17,307 nucleotides of DNA from an uncultured Armatimonadota bacterium (lineage in GTDB: Bacteria; Armatimonadota; Armatimonadia; Armatimonadales; Armatimonadaceae): positions 1-17,307 of the forward strand of contig CAIRTT010000455.1 in assembly GCA_903881535.1 (NCBI GenBank), written 5' to 3'. Position 1 is the stretch's first letter. Each line of letters starts with the position of its first letter. The position numbers and the translations under genes are program-made. Below are positions 7,433 to 12,347 of this stretch, in pieces. The notes below the pieces were generated by a model. That model was not told the origin of the DNA, made no database searches, and worked only from the letters and a program-made list of their open reading frames with translations.

Positions 7433-7843
7433 TTATGCGCTGGCGTAGGTTTTGATACATTCGAGGACGATGGTGTACATGTCGCCCGATGTCATATCAG
7501 AAGTGGTGAACGCGACATTACCATTCACACCCGTACCTGCGTTGTTTTGCAAACCGCCGAAAGATGAAAAATCCATCAGGTAGGTTACGTTTTGCGGGAT
7601 TACCCACGTAAACAAGTCGGTCGAGGCATCCCACAGGATCCTAACTTCCATACCGTGCGTGCTGGCCCAGATCTTGTTGATCTTGACCCCATTGCATGCG
7701 CGGCCATATGCGTTGACGGCCAAGGTGGTCACGTCGATCTTCACAACCGCCGTTTCGCCAGTGCCGTCTGAAATGTTGGTGTATTTGCCGATGAACAGGC
7801 GCTCACCGTCAAGCAATGTTTGTGATGCTACTAAATCAGCCAT
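7433..7843 (-). CDS. Conserved virion-type structural protein, unknown function
   Basis: A 136-residue protein beginning MADLVASQTLLDGERLFIGK followed by YTNISDGTGETAVVKIDV. I recall this opening in many uncharacterised phage proteins encoded near capsid genes. The rest (GVKINKIWASTHGMEVRILW, DFSSFGGLQNNAGTGVNGNV) is predicted beta-rich, with no catalytic residues or membrane segment. The ribosome site AGGAG lies right after a terminator-like hairpin and may be masked by it, so the gene may be expressed less than, or differently from, the upstream ones. A head or tail decoration component is likely from context. A specific function cannot be given. Confidence 0.75.
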   Translation of the reverse strand: MADLVASQTLLDGERLFIGKYTNISDGTGETAVVKIDVTTLAVNAYGRACNGVKINKIWASTHGMEVRILWDASTDLFTWVIPQNVTYLMDFSSFGGLQNNAGTGVNGNVAFTTSDMTSGDMYTIVLECIKTYASA

Positions 7844-7846
7844 GTT

Positions 7847-7875
7847 GGTCTCCTAAAAATAAGGGGGCCGAGACC
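7847..7875 (-). promoter_or_regulatory. Possible alternative hairpin masking a ribosome site
   Basis: In the minus-strand RNA the loop segment GGUCUC (from 7870-7875) is perfectly complementary to GAGACC (from 7847-7852), which contains the GAG of the AGGAG ribosome site. This pairing shares bases with the terminator stem, so both cannot form fully. The complementarity is seen directly. A regulatory role is inference. Confidence 0.35.
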
Positions 7876-7880
7876 CCCTT
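7854..7880 (-). terminator. Rho-independent terminator after the TGNV-repeat gene
   Basis: On the minus strand a perfect 7-base stem (AAGGGGG, TCTCGG loop, CCCCCTT) is followed by ATTTTTA. It lies directly after the stop at 7889-7891. The T-tract runs into the AGGAG ribosome site of the next gene, so termination is probably partial or regulated. Confidence 0.75.
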
Positions 7881-7888
7881 GAGCTGAA

Positions 7889-8371
7889 TTAAGAATCACG
7901 GGTAAACGTGTACGCCGTGGCACTGGAGAACATTATTTTAAAGCAGGCTTGGCCAGTAACGCCAGACGGTATGGTCAGAAGACCAGAACCAGCGCCAGCG
8001 CCGGCAGCAGCGGCAGCAGACAAAATACCGTTGACCGCTACAGCAATGGTTATGGTCGAAGCGCCAGCGGTGTTGTCTATGTACAGTTCCATACAGGTGC
8101 CTTGAACTGCGCCCAAAGCAGCACCCAGCAACGTACCAGTAGGCAGCGTGATTGTGGTAGCAGCGGCAGAAGTAGACTTGATGTAGCCAGATGCAACCTG
8201 AGCGGCAGTAGCCGTCGCGGTAGCGTTAATTGATACGGGGGTATGGGTTATGATGCCGACAGCTGTGCTGCCCGTGACGTTGCCAGTGACGTTGCCGGTG
8301 ACGTTGCCAGTGATATCACCTACAAAGCCATTAGCGGAATAAACGGGGCCGGTAAAATGTGTATTAGCCAT
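7889..8371 (-). CDS. Virion structural protein with TGNV repeats, possible head fibre/decoration
   Basis: A 160-residue protein. The N-terminus MANTHFTGPVYSANGFVGD is followed by GDITGNVTGNVTGNVTGS, a four-residue repeat that may form a thin trimeric stalk. The rest is Ala/Thr-rich and beta-prone (TITLPTGTLLGAALGAVQG, MELYIDNTAGASTITIAV), resembling phage surface-exposed globular heads. GAGGA about seven bases before the ATG is the ribosome site. It follows the major capsid gene after a terminator, a common place for head decoration or head fibre genes, and is itself followed by a second terminator. It may therefore be transcribed as its own short unit. Identity beyond a structural role is not supported. 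Confidence 0.72.
   Translation of the reverse strand: MANTHFTGPVYSANGFVGDITGNVTGNVTGNVTGSTAVGIITHTPVSINATATATAAQVASGYIKSTSAAATTITLPTGTLLGAALGAVQGTCMELYIDNTAGASTITIAVAVNGILSAAAAAGAGAGSGLLTIPSGVTGQACFKIMFSSATAYTFTRDS
8271..8320 (-). repeat. 12-base tandem repeat encoding T-G-N/D-V/I
   Basis: About four tandem copies of a 12-base unit (plus-strand form gtgacgttgcca, with variants such as gtgacgttgccg) encode the repeated TGNV tetrapeptide. Copies differ at only a few bases, so copy number could change by slippage in steps of four residues. Confidence 0.75.
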
Positions 8372-8400
8372 TGCAAAATCCTCACATGCGAGTATTGGGT

Positions 8401-8440
8401 GTATCTGTCTGCATGTCGTCAGCCGGGGGCTGTCAGATAC
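8401..8440 (-). repeat. Nested inverted repeat in the capsid-downstream gap
   Basis: The outer arms gtatctg (8401-8407) and cagatac (8434-8440) are perfect complements. Inside them cagcc (8420-8424) and ggctg (8428-8432) form a second stem with a three-base loop. On the RNA this gives a compact two-stem element 5' of the TGNV-repeat gene. It could protect or process the message, or be an operator. No T-tract follows it, so it is not a simple terminator. Confidence 0.55.
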
Positions 8441-8458
8441 ACGGGTTTCCCCGGTTGT

Positions 8459-8488
8459 AAAAACCCCGCCAAGTTTCCTCAGCGGGGC
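8459..8488 (-). terminator. Rho-independent terminator after the major capsid gene
   Basis: On the minus strand GCCCCGC, a 12-base loop and GCGGGG are followed directly by TTTTT. The GC-rich 6-base stem and clean T-tract, about 12 bases after the capsid stop codon, make this the clearest terminator in the window. Confidence 0.85.
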
Positions 8489-8499
8489 TTATTCTTACA

Positions 8500-9414
8500 T
8501 CAAACTCCCGCCGTACCGAACACGCCACGTGGGTCAGTCCATCCCAGCGTGTAACGTTCAGTGGCTTTGTAGCGCATGGAGTCGGTCTCGAAGTCGCCTT
8601 CCATAGACTTTTCCAATGCCCGACGCATCATCAGTTTCAAACCTTCTGGAGCATCAGTCTGTACCCACCATGCGGTGGTAGAGGTGATACGCGAAAGGTT
8701 GGCCTGACCTTTAGTCAACAGACCCATGCTCTTCACAGGGTTGATGTCGTTATCGGCAGTGCCAGCACGCAGAACAGACTTGAGGAGAACCTCGGCCTGA
8801 AATACGTTGCTTGGGCCAGTCACGATCTGAGTAGGAGTCAGACGGATACGCTTGCCGTTGTTGTCAACAGCGTTGCGGATCTGAATGAGCAACTGCTCAA
8901 GCGAGGTCTGGGACAGTGCAGCAGCGGTGCTCAACTGGTTGCTGAATGTACCGCTAACAATCGGATGGCTGGTTGAGGTCAGCGATACGCCGTCACCACC
9001 AACATACGCGCTGTTAAAGGCACGGTTCAGGATGTTTGCAGCCAGCGTTTCTTTCGTTTCGATCAGGGACTGTGCCAAGTGTTTGGCATAGGTCTGGCCG
9101 ATACGGATATGATCGCCGTCTTCTACAAGCACCTTGGTCAAGCTGAAAGCCAGACCGTAGACTTTGTAGAGGTAACGCTGCAGGAACAGCACGCCGCCAG
9201 ACTGGTAGCTTACAGCCATACCATCGGGCAACTCAGGCGCTGCGCCAAAACCATAAAGAACTGGTTCTTCGTGGTAGTTGCGTGGGATGCCTTTCTGTTC
9301 ACGGAATACGCCTTTCCATTCGTCTGCGCGTTGATCATAAACGCCGTCGAAAACTTCATTCAGGATAGGCTCAACTACAGATCTAAAATCTGTACTACGC
9401 ATTGGGGTAGCCAT
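8500..9414 (-). CDS. Major capsid protein (HK97-fold type)
   Basis: A 304-residue protein. MATPMRSTDFRSVVEPILNE and VFDGVYDQRADEW are followed by a loop region, then RYLYKVYGLAFSLTKVLVED and IGQTYAKHLAQSLIETKETL, resembling the long helix and spine of Mu gpT-like and other HK97-fold capsid proteins. TSTSHPIVSGTFSN and TDAPEGLKLMMRRALEKSME, then the ending FETDSMRYKATERYTLGWTD, fit the A-domain and late P-domain of such proteins. The size is normal for the family. AGGAGG overlaps the decoration gene's stop, a very strong ribosome site, and a strong terminator follows. Scaffold and portal lie upstream in the usual order. Family level is confident; the exact subfamily is not. Confidence 0.88.
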   Translation of the reverse strand: MATPMRSTDFRSVVEPILNEVFDGVYDQRADEWKGVFREQKGIPRNYHEEPVLYGFGAAPELPDGMAVSYQSGGVLFLQRYLYKVYGLAFSLTKVLVEDGDHIRIGQTYAKHLAQSLIETKETLAANILNRAFNSAYVGGDGVSLTSTSHPIVSGTFSNQLSTAAALSQTSLEQLLIQIRNAVDNNGKRIRLTPTQIVTGPSNVFQAEVLLKSVLRAGTADNDINPVKSMGLLTKGQANLSRITSTTAWWVQTDAPEGLKLMMRRALEKSMEGDFETDSMRYKATERYTLGWTDPRGVFGTAGV

Positions 9415-9426
9415 TGTCTAAGCCTC

Positions 9427-10026
9427 CTAGATTGCGTTAACTGGGGCTTTGTAAGCAGCTTCGTTCAAGCGAACGGTCATGTTTACATAAGCATCAGTTA
9501 AAGAGTCGGTGATAAGGTATGCAGAGCCGGTGATCTGGAACTGACCAGAAGTGGACTGCACAGCTGAAAGGTACGTGCTGCTGATGCCAGTGGAAGTGGA
9601 TCCACCGGGAGAAGCTACACGCCAGTCACACTGAGCGCCAACATCGACTTGAACCGATGTGGTGCCCGGAGTTCCCGGATTGGCGTACTGTACGTCGTAC
9701 AGAGTTTCTGGATCATCGTACACCCATGCAACAATAGATGTGCCTGAAGTGCCGCCAGTCCAGAACGGTGCAATGGTAGGCTTGCCGGTTGAATCAAGAT
9801 ATTCAACACCAGCAAAAATGCCAAGCAGGGTGATGCCATCAGTTGTACCTGAACGGGTACCATCAGATGAGCCGAGTTCGATTGTCCCGGCAGCTACAAG
9901 CTTGACGGGGTCGCCGGAAAAGATTGACGCAGCGTATGCGCTGGCAATCGTGTAGGCTTTCGGACGCATTTGTCCACTGTTGTGGAAAGACGGACGAAAA
10001 CCATATGGTGCGCTAGTCGTAGACAT
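9427..10026 (-). CDS. Probable head decoration / capsid-associated protein
   Basis: A 199-residue beta-rich protein starting MSTTSAPYGFRPSFHNSGQM then RPKAYTIASAYAASIFSGDP. The pattern Y.I.S.YA..IF.GDPVKL...G.I, followed by LLGIFAGVEYLDSTGKPT, matches my memory of phage capsid-associated proteins encoded just before the capsid gene. The second half (VYDDPETLYDVQYANPGTPG ... VRLNEAAYKAPVNAI) continues in short strands. It has no transmembrane segment or enzyme motif. TTGGAG precedes the ATG. The TAG stop overlaps the capsid ribosome site, so the two products are probably made at similar high levels. Role inferred: stabilising or decorating the expanded capsid. Confidence 0.75.
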   Translation of the reverse strand: MSTTSAPYGFRPSFHNSGQMRPKAYTIASAYAASIFSGDPVKLVAAGTIELGSSDGTRSGTTDGITLLGIFAGVEYLDSTGKPTIAPFWTGGTSGTSIVAWVYDDPETLYDVQYANPGTPGTTSVQVDVGAQCDWRVASPGGSTSTGISSTYLSAVQSTSGQFQITGSAYLITDSLTDAYVNMTVRLNEAAYKAPVNAI

Positions 10027-10055
10027 AGTGACTCCAAGTTGGTTTAAAGGTTCGG

Positions 10056-10586
10056 TCAGGAAAGATCGAAACGAGCTTCCCTGCGTTGACCAATCTCAGA
10101 ATTGCCTTCACCAAGCTGCAGTTTGGACTTAGATGCGCGTGCTTGCTGCTCCAAGAACTCAGCGGTATCAGTCAGCTTTTCTTCCTCGCGGAGTGGAGCG
10201 TCGTGATGCGCTTCTGTCATGTATTTTTCATACAGGGACATGGGCAGTTTAAAAGCCAGCATCTCGTTCACCCCAATGAATCCCTGCCAGTCTCCAGTCT
10301 TAAGAGTTGCATACTCCCAGCCCGGCACATCTTCTGGTTTTACAGCTTGGTATCCTAGACGGATACGTGTGTGTATAGAGTCACGAGGGTTAGTCGTTGT
10401 AAGCCAGCACATATGCCAGCCTGCAATGTTCGGTAAATCAGGCAAACTTGATTGGAAAAATTGTTGACGGAACATTTCTACCCGCTCGTCGTCGGTAATC
10501 TCGCGGTTTTCAGTTACGGCGCGATCTTTCATCGCACGGCTTTCGCGGTTTTCCCCAGCAGATTTTTTCAGGCGTTCGTCGGTCAT
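10056..10586 (-). CDS. Conserved phage protein of unknown function next to capsid genes
   Basis: A 176-residue hydrophilic protein. A charged N-terminus (MTDERLKKSAGENRESRAMK) leads to a central folded part (NIAGWHMCWLTTTNPRDSIH, then RIRLGYQAVKPEDVPGWEYA, then GFIGVNEMLAFKLPMSLYEK) and a helical C-terminus with EEEKLTDTAEFLEQQARASK. The W-x-x-x-W-L-T-T-T-N-P motif and the GYQAVKPEDVPGWE segment look conserved, but I know no function. It is the first gene after the candidate promoter, has AAAGGAG as ribosome site, and precedes the decoration and capsid genes. That suggests a capsid assembly or head completion role. No nuclease, protease or DNA-binding motif is visible. Confidence 0.75.
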   Translation of the reverse strand: MTDERLKKSAGENRESRAMKDRAVTENREITDDERVEMFRQQFFQSSLPDLPNIAGWHMCWLTTTNPRDSIHTRIRLGYQAVKPEDVPGWEYATLKTGDWQGFIGVNEMLAFKLPMSLYEKYMTEAHHDAPLREEEKLTDTAEFLEQQARASKSKLQLGEGNSEIGQRREARFDLS

Positions 10587-10616
10587 AATGGTCGCTCCTT
10601 TCAGCGATTGGTAAAT

Positions 10617-10645
10617 AGTATAGGGTGATAAGCAGAAAAACGCAA
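10617..10645 (-). promoter_or_regulatory. Candidate sigma70-type promoter for the capsid unit
   Basis: On the minus strand TTGCGT (10640-10645) and TATACT (10617-10622) are separated by exactly 17 bases. The -10 box matches five of six consensus bases, the -35 box three of six. It lies in the gap before the 176-residue gene and heads the decoration/capsid block that ends at the terminator near 8459. Moderate support only. Confidence 0.5.
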
Positions 10646-10659
10646 ACAGTTCAACTGTT
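10645..10659 (-). repeat. Inverted repeat abutting the candidate -35 box
   Basis: The arms aacagt (10645-10650) and actgtt (10654-10659) are perfect complements around tca. On the minus strand the hairpin is followed, four bases later, by TTTTT. It may be a weak terminator for the scaffold transcript or an operator for the adjoining promoter. Confidence 0.45.
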
Positions 10660-10662
10660 ATT

Positions 10663-11598
10663 TTAGCTTCTGTTTTGCTTGTCGTATTCCGAGTAGCGTT
10701 TGACGTACTTCATGCGCAAGACCGGGTCTTCCCACACGCCAGCGTCCACCAGTGCCTGCTTACGTTCGGGGCTGATGTATATCTCTTTGCGGGTCGATGC
10801 CGGGGCATGTTCCCTGCCGGATCCAACCGCGGGGCCGCCACGAGCAACGCGCTCTTCTCGGTCTTCCCGGTCTTCCCGTTTATTGTTGTTGTTGAACTTC
10901 TCAGGCATCCGGCGGGCGGCACGCTTGCGAAGCTCAATCCAGTATTCTTCGGTCTGTGGGTTGTAACCGTCCCGGCCCATCGCTTGGTCGATCGCGATGA
11001 CGATGGACGAGTCTTCGTCCCGGCCCTGAGCGTCGTACCAAGGATGTTCGTTGATGAACTCCTGAGCATGCCGCATGGTGCGGTCGTCAATGGCGGGCGC
11101 CTGACGTGGCTGGGCTGCCTGCTGCTTGGCGTAGGCCAGCTGCTGTAGGCGGGCTTGGGCTTCGTCCCGGTAACGCATGGCCTTGGTGACGTCTTCGCCT
11201 ACCCCAGCATTCACGGCCTTGGCAATTACCTGCTCGGCCAGCTGTGCTTGGTGTTTGGCTTGGGCAATGCTCTGGTCTAAGGCACTGATATCACCCTGAT
11301 ACGCACGCTGTTCTTGGGCAGTCAACCGCCGCTCAAGGTCGTCGTTACGCCCACGCAGGAAATCAAGCTCGGTCTTGTCACGCTTGATGGCGCTGTCTCG
11401 GCGCTCTTTACGCTCAACCTTTTCCTTGCGGCGCCGTTCGCGGATAGCGTCACGTTCTCTGTCGTCCGCAGCGTTGTCCTCTTCGGCTTGGACAGCACGC
11501 TCGTCTTCTTGGTCGTCATCGGCAGGCGTCATTTTCGCCTTGTCTTCGATGATTACAATGTCGTCTTTTTCGTCGTCTTCTTTCATTACTTCAGCCAT
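10663..11598 (-). CDS. Capsid scaffolding protein
   Basis: A 311-residue, highly charged protein between portal and capsid genes. Residues 1-45 are strongly acidic (MKEDDEKDDIVIIEDKAKM...). About 45-170 form a long Arg/Lys/Glu/Gln helix typical of a coiled coil (RDAIRERRRKEKVERKERR, LERRLTAQEQRAYQ). The motif AQEFINEHPWYDAQGRDEDS followed by QTEEYWIELRKRAARRMPEK is one I recall from scaffolding proteins of many phages. A flexible basic linker leads to a short C-terminal helical part (PERKQALVDAGVWEDPVLRM), where scaffolds usually bind the capsid subunit. AAGGAG precedes the ATG. It directs capsid assembly and is not expected in the mature virion. No protease motif is visible. Confidence 0.82.
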   Translation of the reverse strand: MAEVMKEDDEKDDIVIIEDKAKMTPADDDQEDERAVQAEEDNAADDRERDAIRERRRKEKVERKERRDSAIKRDKTELDFLRGRNDDLERRLTAQEQRAYQGDISALDQSIAQAKHQAQLAEQVIAKAVNAGVGEDVTKAMRYRDEAQARLQQLAYAKQQAAQPRQAPAIDDRTMRHAQEFINEHPWYDAQGRDEDSSIVIAIDQAMGRDGYNPQTEEYWIELRKRAARRMPEKFNNNNKREDREDREERVARGGPAVGSGREHAPASTRKEIYISPERKQALVDAGVWEDPVLRMKYVKRYSEYDKQNRS

Positions 11599-11612
11599 AC
11601 GTCATCTCCTTT

Positions 11613-12026
11613 TCAGATGAATGCCTTGATTTTGAGGGGGTCGCCAGTTACCCGGCCTATGATGTCTAGGTCGTTGAATATGACGAACATGGCGGGTTGG
11701 TCGGACTTGTCTGTGGCTACTTCCCAGCGATCACCGCCGTACTTAGCTACGCGCACAAAGTCGCCTTCTTTACACCAGCTGCCTTCAGGCCAGCTGTCCA
11801 TTGTGTTGCGGTTCTTGAACGCCAGAGGGCCAACCGACACTACTTTGCCGACCTGAGTGTTCCACTTTTCAGTGTCTTTGGTCTCGCTGTGAAGAATAAT
11901 CCCACCAGAGGTCTTGTTCTTGGGGGTTCGAATCTGTATCAGAACGCGGCTACCGAAAGGCTGAATTCCAGCTTCTACTGCTGGGAAAGCCTCTACCAAT
12001 GCGCTCTCAGAGGTCGTTATCACCAT
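11613..12026 (-). CDS. groES: GroES-like co-chaperonin (Cpn10 family)
   Basis: A 137-residue protein. After about 20 extra N-terminal residues, IQPFGSRVLIQIRTPKNKTS and GGIILHSETKDTEKW match the GroES core, including the mobile loop with hydrophobic tripeptide I43-I44-L45 that binds GroEL. TQVGKVVSVGP fits the next GroES strand (GEVLAVG). CKEGDFVRVAKYGGDRW fits KVGDIVIFNDGYG, and FVIFNDLDIIGRV fits the final VLIMSESDILAIV strand. The extra termini make it longer than the roughly 97-residue host protein, as often seen in phage versions. The start overlaps the 65-residue gene by 20 bases, with GAGGA as ribosome site. It probably works with host GroEL to fold a capsid component; the next gene is the scaffold. 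Confidence 0.87.
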   Translation of the reverse strand: MVITTSESALVEAFPAVEAGIQPFGSRVLIQIRTPKNKTSGGIILHSETKDTEKWNTQVGKVVSVGPLAFKNRNTMDSWPEGSWCKEGDFVRVAKYGGDRWEVATDKSDQPAMFVIFNDLDIIGRVTGDPLKIKAFI

Positions 12027-12204
12027 TTTGTTCCTCGTCTAATAGTTTAAGTAGTACATTAAGGGCGGCCTCATAACCTGCCATGACGCCGACACGATGC
12101 CCGTACTCGAAAGCATCTCGTGTTTGGGGGCGCTTCAAGGCTTCTACAGCATAGGACTGCTGCTCGGCTTTGAGGCGATTCAATAGCTTTGTCTCTACGT
12201 TCAT
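12007..12204 (-). CDS. Small helical protein of unknown function
   Basis: A 65-residue protein (MNVETKLLNRLKAEQQSYAV..., DAFEYGHRVGVMAGYEAALN, ending KLLDEEQNGDNDL) that is probably two helices with an acidic tail. Small proteins with a G-x-x-x-G-Y-x-x-A-L pattern are common near phage portal genes, but I know no function. Its ATG overlaps the stop of the 45-residue ORF (ATGA) and it has no clear ribosome site of its own, so translation is probably coupled. Its 3' end overlaps the GroES-like gene by 20 bases. Confidence 0.65.
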   Translation of the reverse strand: MNVETKLLNRLKAEQQSYAVEALKRPQTRDAFEYGHRVGVMAGYEAALNVLLKLLDEEQNGDNDL

Positions 12205-12338
12205 GCAGGGGTCTTGACGACCTTTGGCGCTGAAGGCAGGGTCTGGCCGGTGACTTTCTCGCCAGCTGCCATACGGTGCTTCTGCTTAACTGCTGCGGTT
12301 GCCATTGATACTGTGCCTGTGGTTGGTTTGTCGCTCAT
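12201..12338 (-). CDS. 45-residue basic ORF between portal and the 65-residue gene
   Basis: An ATG at 12338 opens a 45-codon frame (MSDKPTTGTVSMATAAVKQK, then HRMAAGEKVTGQTLPSAPKV, then VKTPA) with stop at 12201-12203. TAGGAG, formed by the portal stop codon itself, lies at good distance before the ATG. The stop overlaps the next start (ATGA). These two junctions and the exact filling of the gap argue for a real gene. The product is basic, Thr/Ala/Pro-rich and probably disordered. No family is recognised. Confidence 0.7.
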   Translation of the reverse strand: MSDKPTTGTVSMATAAVKQKHRMAAGEKVTGQTLPSAPKVVKTPA

Positions 12339-12347
12339 ACAATTCTC

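Larger units (their letters stand above)
8372..8499. other. 128-base intergenic gap, longest in the window
   Basis: It separates the capsid gene from the next gene. It contains the capsid terminator, a short cggg/cccg hairpin at about 8442-8453, a nested inverted repeat and the ribosome site of the TGNV-repeat gene. I looked for a minus-strand sigma70-type promoter and found none with both boxes acceptable. Confidence 0.5.
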
